Positions 20,701-32,900 of a DNA stretch of 64,000 nt are shown one piece after another. The position numbers were made by a program, and so were the translations under genes. This DNA comes from Sporothrix humicola (taxonomy: Eukaryota; Ascomycota; Sordariomycetes; Ophiostomatales; Ophiostomataceae), in assembly GCA_021396245.1 (NCBI GenBank), contig WNYE01000026.1, positions 248,001 to 312,000 on the forward strand, read 5' to 3'. The first letter of the stretch is position 1, and each line of letters starts with the position of its first letter. The notes below the pieces were generated by a model. That model was not told the DNA's origin, searched no databases, and saw nothing but the letters and a program-made list of their open reading frames with translations.

Positions 20701-23700
20701 CGCATTGTGAGCGGACCCTATCTGTTTCGCCCACCTCTGAGTGGCAAGATGGTTCCGTCTGCCATGCTTTGCTATTGTTTCGTCTTTTCCTCTTCTTTTT
20801 CTATTCCGTCTCGGCTTTCCATCGATTGCTTCTTTCCTCTTCCTTTGTCCGTTCAAAACCCTCTCGATAGTGTTCCACTTTGCGCATTATGTGGTCCATC
20901 CGCTCATTGAAGCCCCATGACAACTATCAAAACTCCATTAGAACTCCATCAAACCCATTACAACTCCATCACAGGTCCCATCTTGCCCCATTTATTGCCC
21001 ACTTCGCGCTCCCATCTTACCCCTAGCACGCCCACGCAAATTACGGAGTCCCGTGGCACATGGCACAAAACACAGATCCCGTATCTCTGAAATGGAGTTG
21101 CCCAAAATAAAAAAACGATGCGAAGAGAAAGATGGAGAAACGGCACCATGTCAGGTTGATACTGAAAAAAAAAAGTGATGTGTGATGTGAGGAAGGGATG
21201 GGGGCCAAAAGGCTTTTTGGCTTTCCCTCGTAGCCTTGGCGCCTTGCCTATCGCACTTTCCCGAAGTCTGGCTTCCGAGCTATCGGGTCTCTCTGTGTCT
21301 CTCTGTGCCTCTCTGTCTTTTCTCAACTTCCCAACCGTCGCATCTTTGGGGATCTCCCTCAGACGGGAAAGCGGTAAAGCGGCGGAAATGCATTATCCGC
21401 ACCATGTTTTCCACACCCACTCTTCAAACTCAAACACAAATCGCCTTCTTCAACGCAGGGACGCCGTTCTTTTCTTTTCTCCTCCAAACTTAGCTAGGAA
21501 CGCGAGACACCACAAACACCAAAAGCCGAACCATGACACATGTGGTGCTTGATGCCCAGAAATGGCAGTGATTCAGTAGACCTTTGATAATCGGCATTCA
21601 ACCAGCGGAGATGCTTTTTTCACTCGTATTTTCGGGATCATCTTTATTCGTGTTTTTGTAAGAGTATCAGACTTTAATAGACTTCCTTGGAGATTTATTT
21701 GTCTCGATGCCCAGAAAATCTGTTGATCTGGATCCAGTCAGTATTATTAACTGGCAACAAATGTCAACGTCCACTCTGGCCACAATCGGATACTATGATC
21801 TGCATGCATTTTGATTTCGGGCAACGCAACCGGGCAAATATCCATCCTTTCTTCAGGGTGCCCTCCAGAGTCCAATGTCCCTTTCGAGCCTTTGAATCTT
21901 ATTGCTGCGGGATTCTTACGGGACATGCATTTCGGAAACACTCGTGGGTTTCTTCCAAGGTGGATTTTTCTCCCTCGCCTTCTCACTGCAGGACGGCAGA
22001 CCGCGGTTGCCGCCTTGTCGCCTGCGGATACTGACGCAGTCCGCTGCAACATGTTGTTGCAATGACGCAGTGCGGCAGGTGCCTCTTTTAGCAGGGCCTT
22101 TCTTTGACGGAGTATTACTGGGTATGGGCTTTTAATTCATTCTTAATTCTCAATCTCAGCCCCTAATCTCAATCTATCTCGGGCGCCTCCTCGGGTGCCT
22201 CTTGGGGCTCCAGGGACCGGCCACGAGTCCGTACGGCTACCGCTCTTCCCGTTTTGAGTATTGAATGCCCTTTTCCTCCCTTCTTACCTTCTTTCCACCC
22301 CCATTTCCAAGGTTGCCGTTCTGTTCGACATGCATAGACGCCATCCTATTCCTAATCTGCGATCCTTCCGCGGCACGTCAAGATACAGCTAGTTTCTTCA
22401 AGTAATAAACACTGTATGTTCAGAAAGAGTAAGGTGAGGCACGTTGGGCAGGGCCCTTCCCCTCACTTTGAGAAAGCTCAAGCTTGTCAAGCTCAAGACC
22501 AAGACCAGGCCCGTCTCGAGGACTTTAGGACCGCATGCCGTGCTCCGTCTGTCGCACGATCATAGCTCGACATGGCGTATGAGAAATGACGGAACAATAC
22601 ATTCGACGGGACGGAGAAAACTACGGGGCCTTCTCGTAAAATTATGTGCCCAAAACCGTAAAACCGTACTCCACGCATGAATAGAGTAAAGGGTGGGAAA
22701 GACAACAGACCTGAGCTCATGGCTGACGGACATCTCGCGGCTTTGGTGAGATTTGAAATGCCCTCAGACGCGCCTCAAAACTCCTCGAGCCCTAGACAAG
22801 CTCGACAAGACAAAGGCGGACACGGAGCAATCTCCGGATCGCTTGTCACGGGGTCTGTTCTTGTCTTGTATCAAGATTTAACTTTGCAAGTGTGGCCTCC
22901 CTTTCTCGGCCGGGGCATTTTGGCCACGATGGGGCATTTCGGTGTGTTTTTCTACATCAAATCTCTCCCTTTGCTTCCTTCGCCTCTTGTTTCTTTGGGC
23001 CCTTTTTTGGTCCGCGACTTCCAGTGCTCCGTGATTCCAGTCTTGTTTATACCCCCCAAATATCCTCATTTCTTTCCCACTTGTCCGTTGTTTATGTTCC
23101 TTTATTTTCTGTGTATTTTTTTCTGGTCTTCCCATTTTCCCTCTTCTTTTTGTCCTCTTTCCTATCTCGTCTCACCGTTCTTCCGCCATTCTCTCTTCAG
23201 CCCCCATCGGGTCCCGCTTGTCGCCTATCGCCTGTTGTCCGTTGTGTCTAGGCCCGTTCTGGTCATGATATCGATTTGGGGGCCAAAAATCAATGCGCCA
23301 AAACTCCAAAAGTTGGGAAAATGCGACAGAAAATAATAACAGATAATACGCCAACAGCCGCCGGCCGCGTTTTATGACGGATTGGCCGAACCTGTAGCTC
23401 GCTTTTTGGCGACTTGGCTTGCGTCTTGGGCCCTTCTTGGCTGGTAAGGCGTTTGTAAATATTGGTTGTCTAGGGGCGACCTTGCAACGCATCTTACACT
23501 TTTTGGACAAATAGTTCATTTTTTTTCGGTGAATGCAATGCTGTGTAAAAGAAAGAGAAGAGGACAGAATACTCCTCCGCCATGCCATCCATCAAAAAGT
23601 TGCCGACCCACCATCGCGCTTGCGCAAAGAAGGAACGATGAGGATTGAGTTCCTGCCCAGTCTGAGTTCAGTTGCTTGTGAGAACGCGGAGAAACCAACG

Positions 23701-26700
23701 TTCAAGCCATTGCTTGTTGACGCGCATGTGAACTTGCACGGCTCGCCGGTGTTCAGTCTGTCCGCATGTCTGTCGACTGTTGGTGTTTTTCTTTGCTTTT
23801 TACTGTCCCTTACGTTGCCATTTTCCATTTGATTTTGCATGATTTCTTTTGCAGAGTCGTGATCTACAAAGTGAGATATCTGTATCTTACAAACAACATC
23901 AGTAGCGAAACAGGAAAGAACGCTCCGCCGTACCTGCCCTCGACTGCCCTCGGCTCGCTTCCAACTTCCATCTCTTTCTCTTTCCACCGCCGAGAGTCCT
24001 TCCCCCGACTTCCACTTCCTCCACCGCTCCTTCCTTCTAATCAGGTAATATCGTCCTGCACTCGTGCACCTGCCCGGAGAAAATACGGAGTGTGCCACAT
24101 GTCCCTTCCCCCCTATTCCGGCCGCCAGCACCCAGAAACCAGAAAAGGCCAAGGCGACTCCCATCCGCTACGGGCCAAGCGCTGCCTCGCTACTCCCTAC
24201 GGAGCGCTGGGAAAGCATGCAAAACACGGGCGGGTGCTCTGCCAGTGTGCGCGGGGACCCATTTGGTCTGTCCATCGTGTCCATCTGGTGAACAAGTTCT
24301 ACTGTGTAAGGTTAAAATACTTGGGACAAACAAAAGTGGAGTTTCAGGGCTTTTTTCAACAAGGGCCCTCCTCTCCTTCCTTACGGGCATGCAGATTTGC
24401 AGATGACAGCGATGCACTTGCCCAAAGCATGGGAAGAGAGAGGGAACGGCTTCTGGGAAAGAACGAAAACACGGCAAAAGAGGAAAGAGATGGCCATTGC
24501 TCGACGATCAAAGACGATGTGATGCCCAGACCTGGCTTGGCCGCTCGTTGTTTGCTGGGTTAAATAGTTTTAATAGCAGCACAACTAATAGCGAACTAGG
24601 TTCCTGGAGGGGAGATCACTTGGGTCTGTTGGGGCTTGTTTTAGGGAGGGGCCTAGCCCTGAAACCTGGTCGTGCAAGTCCGAGCAGGGGTTGTCAGCGA
24701 CCAACGGACCAGAAAGAAGAAAAATAGAAGAAAAAGAAGCAACGAATAGTACCCCAAAAAGACCAGAATGCCAGAATGCCGCCAGACAGACCCAAAAATA
24801 AGAGACAGCGGGCCTGCGGCCCCGAGAGTCAAACACGCGCCAACTCTACAGAGTAACCAGCTCGTCCTCCGCACATGTAATGCTCCCCTGCCCATCGCTC
24901 CTTCCCTCCCGCCTATCACTGCAGGCATCCCCTCCACTGCCAGCAAGAGCGAGCCAGCCCACGGGCGGCAAGGCCAAGCACGAGCGCAGAGTCTCGGAGG
25001 CGCAGAAAATCTCGTGGCAGATGATGGGATGGCTGGCTCTCGGCTCCTGATTTCTCGTCTATCTCACCCTCTTTTTCTTCTGATTCGCTTTTATTACTGT
25101 GATTTAGCACGTTTGAAAAACCCCCTTTTTTTCCTTTCGGGATTTTCGTCCGTATCTTTGTAGCCTGCTCTATGGGGGAAAGAGCGATCTGAGAAGCACA
25201 GAAAAGGAAACAGCCACCACCGCAACACCACACGCGCTTTGAATGCACCTTCCAAGAGCCTTCCCCCGCTGTCTTGGGTCCGTCCTGCCCTCGCATGCTC
25301 GCACCCCTCGTTTTTTCCCACGTATCTGACCTGTAATAGTTCCATGTCCCCATTGCGCCTGCCGGCCGGGTCATCTCTGCAACAGGAATCTTCCCTGCGC
25401 CTTCCCTGCAAACCACACATTCATACCATAACTCTCACACACCTTTCCACGCTCTTTCTCCGTCTCGTCTTTTCTCTCATTTCTGTTTAAACGTCCCAAA
25501 GGCGGAAGCAACTACTCGTACGAAAGGCCCGCCTCGCCCCCCCTGCCTTGTCTCTGGGGCCAATCAGGATCCACAGGCCACACCCCAGGAAGTTGGGTCC
25601 TTGCCTCTTCAGCCCTCGAAAGCTGCCTTCCCGAGTCGTGCCTGCCCTTTGCGACCGGACAACCACAACGCTCTTTCTTTCTCTAAATATTACTATTATT
25701 TTCTCCTTCTCTTGGCCGGGCAGATTTCTCGATCTTCTTCTTCCCTTTTCTCTCTTTTTCCCCTTTTTGCTCCTTTGCACTTTTTTGCCATTTTGCTTCT
25801 CGCAACTCACCCTCTTCCGGAACACCGTTGCTCCAGAGCAAAGGCAAATCACAACATCACGACCACGGACGAGAGTGACACGGCAACTTCTCAGCCCCTG
25901 CACATCGCAAACTCCGCCCCTATTGTCGCGTCTCACCAAAAACGACCACCTGGATGACAAAAAGGAAGCCGTCTACGACTTGTCATTTTTGAGTTTTTTC
26001 CAACACTGTTTCGTCAGGTTTCCCAGGTCTCGCTCGACCCGGAACTGGACACGTTCTCGCCCGCCCAAGCTTTATTTGAGCTGTTCCATTTCCCTTGGCC
26101 GAGAACGAACGCACGGGATTCAGCCGAGAACGGACCTTGTTTTTGTTCCTCTTTTTTGTGCGAGCATCTCTTGAGTCTGTCCGCCACGGATCTGAGTTGC
26201 ATCGCTCTCTGATCTAGCTGACAGAAGCGGGAGAAAAAAAAACGACCAAAAAAGACAATATCAAGGCCAAAGGAGAACGACACAGAATGCCTAGACACCT
26301 GACGAAACCCGACATCATTGCGTCTGTTTCTGCCCGCGGCCTGCCTTGAATTTCGAATTTCGAGGGCCCAATATTTCCTTTTTTTTCTTTATTTTTGTCC
26401 CCTATTATTTTCTTTCCTTTTTCTCATTTACTCGGGATCCTTGACCTTGCTCGTCCCCCACTCCCTTACTTGACGACAGACTCTCAAACTCTCAAACTCG
26501 CAAGCCCGCAAACTCTCGATTTCGGCCACGGTAGACACCACACGCCCATCGCCTCTCTGTGTGCTTTGTGTCTGTGTTGGTGTCTCTTTGCAGCTCTCTT
26601 TGCCTTGCCCCCTCTTGACGCTCCTCCTCACACCGGGACCGAGATCTCCTCTGTGAATGGGCACACGAGTGAGCTAGAGACAGTGCCGAGACGGGATAGA

Positions 26701-27795
26701 AGAGCGGACGTCTTGCTTCTGTCCTTTCTCATTTTTCGTTGTTATTTTTTTGTCTCCTTCCGTTTTTGCATTGTGTTCGAGCGTGCATTCATTCGTGCGT
26801 GTGTGCGTCGTCCGAGCGAGAATATACAGCAAAACCCAGCAAAGTCCAGAAAACCAGCCAGCCAGCCAGCCAGTCAGCGAAAAGAGCCGCCTTTCCTTGT
26901 TGAAAGCCTCAGCCACGCACTTTATTTTCCGCATTCCCATTCCTCCTTGACAGCTTAAGCAGCAGAAAAAGACACGGCAAAAGCAGAAGCAGCAAAAAGT
27001 AACACAAGCTCGCCGCCATCAAGTCAGCCTATCCTGCCCTTTGCGGCTTCCACAGTCGTTACGGTCGAAAGTCTCTCGCCATTGCCAGCCTATCGAGTGT
27101 ATCGACATCCTTGATCTTTGACGGTTGCTCACGGCGATCCTCCAAAAGCTGTCTTGTCTCTTGTGTTCCCGGTCCAGCAAAGCACACGAAGCGCACAAAG
27201 AGGACACCAGCTGTTGTTAACCTGTAGTCTATTGGCTAGACCGGACGCCCGGCTCAGCTCAGGCAGACCACTCTTTCTGCTTTTCTGCTTTTTTGTTGCT
27301 TTTCCCAGCTTCCTTCTCTTTGGTACAACGAATCGACCACAGGCACGACGCTTACCACTCTTACCGCGCTCTCACCGGACATAGGCTACACCACAGCCGC
27401 TTCTTGCTGACACGCCGATCTGTGATTCGCGAGAGGAGTGTCATCTTACGGTGACTTTGCTTCGTTTTCAAACTTCAGCTTTGTCATCCACAGCGCTGTG
27501 CTGCAGCTCAACAATTCCTGGACCTGGATATTGGACTGACAGGATGCTCTTGCGTTTCTAGCAACGACCAAAGCACCCGTAAATTACCAGACTTGGACAG
27601 GAAAAGCAAACGAAAATACGGAGACTGGAGACACGTCTCGAGACTAAAAAGGAATATAAACATTGGCCGAGACCATTCGAGTATCTAGTCCGGATATCTT
27701 TGTTGCGACTATTTTCATCTCATTTACCCTTCACCATCTGACGACATCTAACCATCTCTGGATACGCCAAATCACATCTTCTCACCTCGGTCATC
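17765..27795. other. 10-kb gene-poor region upstream of the Zn2Cys6 gene
   Basis: No ORF here shows family motifs, coherent codon bias or a plausible exon chain; the longest frames (219 codons at 22677, 265 codons at 23766, 208 codons at 25548) are Ser/Pro/Phe/Leu-rich readings of pyrimidine tracts. It contains recurrent TACGGAG words, short tandem arrays (TCTTTCCA near 19677, CTCTCAAA near 26480, CAGC near 26853), and pyrimidine-rich blocks that become denser toward the transcription factor gene. No transposase, LTR or terminal repeat was recognised. It could hold promoter elements, a very long 5' UTR or non-coding transcripts for the downstream regulator. Confidence 0.55.
27544..27561 (+). 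promoter_or_regulatory. Possible uORF (MLLRF) before the Zn2Cys6 gene
   Basis: A five-codon frame ATG CTC TTG CGT TTC TAG lies about 250 nt before the transcription factor ATG. The context (GACAGG before ATG) is fair. Its relevance depends on where transcription starts, which the sequence does not show. Confidence 0.25.
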
Positions 27796-30700
27796 ATGGA
27801 CGACCATCCACACCCCCAGGCCCCGGACCGGCCAGATCGGACAGAAGGACAGGCGCAAGGCCAAGGACAAGGACAGGGACAAGGACAGGCACCAACTCCT
27901 CGGAAACAGTCATCAACACCCCCGTTGGGCTCCAGACATATGGTGTTTGATGCGGCCAACTGGCATCCAAAACCCGTGAAGCGGCCACGGCCTGTGAAAT
28001 CTTGCACCGAATGCCGGCGGAGAAAACTGCGATGCGACCGGAATTGTCCCTGTTCGCAGTGCCAGCGGTCCTACCGCACCTGTCTGTATGGCAGTGGCGG
28101 CAACGGGAGTGCAGGCTCCAGCAGCAAAGGCACCGACCCCAACAACCCGAACGCGGAGTCCGAAGGATCAGAAGGCTCCGATGACGAGGACGACTCGGTC
28201 CCGGGGAGCGGCGGCGCAGGAGAACGGCCGTCGAAACGGCATCTCAGCCGGCCTGGATCCGGATCGACACCACAACACGCCCACGCGGTGCCGATGACCA
28301 CGACAACAAGCAGCAACCACCCGCCACCGAACAACTCGTCGCTCAACCTGCTCCTGAACCCGCCATCACCGACCCAGCACCACTCCAGCCTCCCGTCACT
28401 GGGCCACGGACAACAGCAACAACACCATCATCATCACCACCAACACCAGCACCCACACGGGCACCAACAACAACCACAGCAGTATAGCCCTTACCAGCCG
28501 TCCTCACAGCCAATTGCCTCCATGTCGTCGATGCAGAGCTCGTTTCCGTCGCTTGCGCAGATCTCGAGCACGCTCGAAAATCCCGAAACGCTCCTGTCCC
28601 ACAAGGGCGACGACCTGCGCAAATACGCAGCATCTCTGATCTTGCAGTGTGTGGTGCGCATGGAGCGGCTCGAGAAGCTGGTTGTGGCCCGCGATCCGTC
28701 GGCGCTTTCCGAACTGCCCGCCTTTCCATCGTCCTCTGTCCTCTCCGAGCTGCATCTGCGCGAGCAGCCACCGCGCGACCAGCAGCAGCGCGTTATCGAA
28801 GCGTCGAGCACGACAATGCGCTCTTTGAGCGTCAAAGGCCGCAATGGCCTGCGCACAAGATATTTTGGGCAGAACAGCACGCGCGTGTTGCTAAACTTGG
28901 TGCGTACCTATATACTGACAGCAGGGAGGAGCGTGCGAGATGTGGCAAAGGAAGAAAAGAAAAAGAAAAGAAAAAGAAAATCGACAGGAGCATGTTTTTG
29001 AACATGGTGGAATAATCGTGGAAATATAGGAGGCGGGTGTTGTTGTAATAGACACAGGCTAACTTTCTTTTTTTCGGGGGCGGTTTATAGTTCGACGAAG
29101 CCAAAGACTTCATGTCAGACCAGGCCAAAAGAGACAGCACGGGCGATTTGTTCTGGCGGCTCGAGCGGATCCACACTGCGCTGCAGGAGAACCATCTCCA
29201 GACGCTGAAGCCGATCACCGTCTTTGTCGACTCCATGTTGCCAGTGCAAAAGCGCATGGCCGACATCCTTCCGCGCCGCGACGTCTGCGACCGCCTTATC
29301 GGCGCCTATGTCAACGTGTCCGAGGGCCTATATCGCGTGATCCACGTGCCGACGTTCCGTCAAGAGTTTGAGGCGTATTGCGCCCACGGCGTGACGGGCG
29401 GAGTTGCAGGCGGCCAGGGCGTGGCCGAGGACTTCTTGCCGCGGCTGCTGTGCATTCTGTGCATCGGCAGCCGTTTTGAGACGGACTCCAAGGGCCTGGC
29501 ATACGACCGGTCGGACGGTGTGCACATCCCGACAGCCTGTGCGCTTGTGCGTTCGTGGCTCGACGGGCTGCGTGGCAAGCCGTCGGTGGACGTGACGACG
29601 CTGCAGACGGAGGTGCTGCTCCTGCACGCAAGCCGCATGATCTCGCCACTGTCGCAGCGCATCTGGACGGAGCTGGGCATGATTTCGCGCCTGGCCATGT
29701 CCATGGGCCTGCACCGCGACCCGTCCGAGTTTGGCTCTGAGATTACGCCGTTCCAGGCCGAGTGCCGGCGCAAGCTGTGGTTTACGATTCTGGACATGGA
29801 CCTGCACGTTTCGCTGGCGTCGAGCCTGCCCAGTGCGCTGCGCCCTGGCGAATACACCTGCCGGCCGCCGCGCAACCTCGACGACGCCGATCTGTACCCC
29901 GAAATGCCCGCGCTACCGCCTGGCAAGCCCATGGACCAGTACACCGAGGGCCAGATGCAGCTGTTCGCGGCGGACACGCTGCCGTTGCGCATGAAGGCCA
30001 GCGACCTGCTCTGCAACATTGACTCGCTGACGGACTACTGGGCGGTGCTCAACGTGGGTGGCGACCTGGAGCGGGCGCTGGACGACATTAACTGTCTATT
30101 CCCGCGCAACGCGGCGCTCAACAACCACCAGAAGCACAAGGAGTGGCGGATGCGGGCGATGCTCGACATGCACGTGCGCCGGCCGCTGCTCGCCCTGTAC
30201 CGGCCGTTTGCGCTCAGCGCGTCGGCCGAGTGCCCGCCGCCGGCCGTCATTTCGGACGTCTACCTCAAGTCGTCCATGGCCATGCTGACGTACATGGAGG
30301 AGCTGGACCCGACGATCCCCGGGTTCGACGATGTCAGCCACATGTACTATGTGATTCTGAGGAACGACATTGTGCAGGCGGCGTTCAGCGTCTGCTACTA
30401 TATCATGCAGGCCGTCGAGGCCGAGACGGCGCCCGGTTCGGCCGGTGGTGGGAGTGGGAGCAACGCGAATCCCATCAACAAGGCAGCCGCCGACGGCAGC
30501 TCGCCCCCGATGGGCCATGGCCACGGTCACGGCCACGGCCACGGCTCTACATCCCGCAGCACGAGCCTCCTTGGCAGCGGCGCGCCCCGCAAGACGTCGC
30601 TCATCTGGACGTCGGCCTACATGATCCGCACAGTCGAGCGGACGGTGGAGAATTTGGCGCGCCTCGTCAACGACCTCAGCTTTGATTTGCGCGACGTCAT

Positions 30701-31050
30701 TGCCCTCGCGACCGTGCTGGGTTCTGTCATGCCTGCGGCCAACCCGGCGCAGCGCAGCGACCACATCCGCACACAGGTCGGGCGCGTTCTCGACACGTGC
30801 GTCGAGAAGCTGCGCAACCACAGCTCGCAGGCGGTAGGTCAAGTTTCTCCTGTGTGATAACATAAATTCTTCTCGCTAACTCCTTCAGATCCGCAGTGCT
30901 GTCTTGGGACAGAATATGATGCCGATTGCGCACCACCCCGCCGGCTACGACGGCCGCCAGCTGCTGCCCAACGGCAAGCCGGCACAGGCGGACGAGTCCG
31001 CGCTCTGGGACACGTACTTTTGGGACCTGTGGACGCCCAAGAGTGCGTGA
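27796..31050 (+). CDS. Zn2Cys6 (fungal binuclear cluster) transcription factor
   Basis: A predicted 1002-residue nuclear regulator in three exons: 27796-28899, 29091-30833 and 30889-31050. Introns are 191 nt (GTGCGT...TATAG) and 55 nt (GTAGGT...TTCAG), both in phase 0. The zinc cluster has Cys70, 73, 80, 86, 89 and 96 (CTECRRRKLRCDRN...CSQC...TC) with the basic RRRKLR, preceded by an Asp/Pro/Gln/Gly-rich leader. A Pro/Ser/His/Gln-rich disordered stretch (about 100-260) leads to a coiled segment around LILQCVVRMERLEKLV. The middle-homology region (fungal_trans-like) follows from about residue 420 with RMISPLSQRIWTELGMISRLAMSMGLHRDPS and RRKLWFTILDMDLHVSLASSLPSALRP. A Gly-His repeat lies near 30520. 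Resemblance to the Rsc3/Rsc30-like group is an impression only; target genes are unknown. Confidence 0.88.
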
Positions 31051-32900
31051 GCATTCTCTGTTCTCTGTACCTCTGTACCTCTGTACATATTGGAAATGTA
31101 CTTTCTCTCACCTATTATTGGATCTTTTTGAACATTTTTGTTACTCTTGTTACTTTCTCATTCTCATTTTGTCATTTGTCATTATTGCATTGCGTCTTCT
31201 TTCCCGGCGGCTCGACGGAGAGCATAGAAAAGAAGCTCTTGGACTTGGAATTGGAAAAACAATTAATACGATCAACAGCCGGTGCATGTTGCAGCCGGCA
31301 TATTTGCTTTGTCATTTTGTCATCTTGCCATCTTGTCATCTCGCTATCCTGCCATCTTGGATATACTTTTACTTGCCTTGTGACCCGACTCGTTATGTTC
31401 GTTGCCGGCATTAACAATCACTTGACCTTTGGAATTTTAGGTTCCTCCGGTGTTTGCTCATGATGAGAAATCGAATAAACGGCCTCCGTTCCGCCAGTCC
31501 CCGCCTACATTAATCAACAAAAACCAAGCATCAAAAGGAAAAAAAAAATGATCTCGAGATCTGAAATGGTTGCAAGCAGTGCCTCAATCTGCCCCTTCTC
31601 ATTTGTCAGATTGTTATCAAAAAGCCAGAAACAGAAACAAGCGGGGCCATATTCTGGCTTCTGGCCGAGGTGACGGAACACCACCGGTCCGCCGTTTTCA
31701 ATTTAGCTTTTAACGTTCTGCAGTTCAACGTGGATTCATCTCGGACTTGCGTCCCGGGACGTCGGGGCCGGCTGTTGGGCTTGGTGTGTTCACGTGACTT
31801 ATTACCCCGGCAATTCAAAATCGCCAACACGGAGAACGGCCAGGTTAGAAGTGAGTTCTCCCCAGATTTGGCCCCTCTCTCTCCACCTTTCTGCCTCTCA
31901 ATCTTGCCGCTAAAGCCGGCGCTACGGGGCCCTGGGGGCTTGTTGTCTCCAAGCCTTCGAGCCTCCAACCACCCCAACCCCCAAGCCCCTGGCAGTCATT
32001 CATGTGTCTCCTGTCTAACTGGCTCGCAAGGTCGCAAGCCTTCTGTCACCAAAAAGTCTCTGTGGATTTTGCCTCGGCTGTCTACCACCACACCTTCTTT
32101 TGACTCGTCGTTGCAGCAGACCTCCCACAACCTCCAGGTCCCCCGCACGCCAACGCACATTGACTGACAAGAAGGCGACACAGACGAACGAATCACAGCG
32201 CAGAAAGTTGCCAATTTAGTGGTTGGCGAGCTATCTTCAGGGCGTTATCCTCTTTCTTTTCTGGGAGTGCCCACGGCAATAGGACTTACACGGCTGGATG
32301 TTGATGTCGTTGTCGTTTGGCCTGTGAACATCAGATACATCAAATGCACCTCGCATTCATTCTCCATCTGTTCTCCTCTTGTCTCCTCTTTTTACTTTTG
32401 TTTCTCTTATTGTTCTCCTCTCCTTGATTTCCCCATTTTTCTACAATTTGTACGTCCTCCGCATCGCAAGGTGTTGCCGTCCCCGTACATTTTTTGTCCT
32501 ATTATTTTGGCCCTTTTTTGCCCCAGAAAGGTGCCACACCCACCCCCCAGATCCACGTTAGTTCCCATTTTGATCCTCGGCAGGAAAGGGAAACCCAGAT
32601 CACTAGACTCGCTTTTCCTTAGTGGGCGCGGCTTTCCACATTCGACGACAGAAACGAGGGAGCGTGTTTCCTTGACGGTTGACTTTTTTGCCATCCAGTT
32701 GCCTCCTGTCTTTTTGTTTATTATTTCCTCCTTGCCAGTTTTCAGTTTTTCTCTTTCTTCTTTTTCTCTCTCACATATTTCTCATTCTATACCCATCCAC
32801 GTTTCTCTTTCTGTCTCTCTTCTCTCTCTCATCCCTTCGTCACCTTTTATCCACTTACACCTTCCTCTTCCACCCTCCCTCCTCACACACAACCGCCAAA
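31051..32900. other. Intergenic: TF 3' region to thiolase promoter/leader
   Basis: 1.85 kb. The TF 3' side has CTCTGTAC x3 (31063-31086) and a degenerate octamer array (31313-31360). A TCACGTGA E-box lies at 31790-31797. From about 32360 the strand is strongly pyrimidine-rich up to the thiolase ATG, consistent with a long CT-rich promoter or leader typical of highly expressed fungal genes. No coding gene is supported. Confidence 0.5.
31313..31360. repeat. Degenerate octamer array (CATCTTGY)
   Basis: Six consecutive 8-nt units reading CATTTTGT, CATCTTGC, CATCTTGT, CATCTCGC, TATCCTGC, CATCTTGG, about 270 nt downstream of the TF stop. The units differ by one to three bases, so this is an old slippage array rather than a fresh one. 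Confidence 0.65.

Noticed and set aside
22677..23336. 219-codon plus-strand ORF in the gene-poor region
   Set aside because: The hydrophobic second half comes from T/C-rich DNA; there is no start context or family support.
23766..24563. 265-codon plus-strand ORF in the gene-poor region
   Set aside because: Composition follows pyrimidine tracts, no domain, no splice-consistent extension.
17765..27795. Transposon relic filling the gene-poor region
   Set aside because: No transposase or reverse-transcriptase remnants, LTRs, terminal inverted repeats or obvious RIP-type AT collapse were seen by eye. A repeat-library search could still change this.
31313..31360. Possible CRISPR-like array
   Set aside because: Units are 8 nt, directly abutting and without spacers, in a eukaryotic 3' flank.
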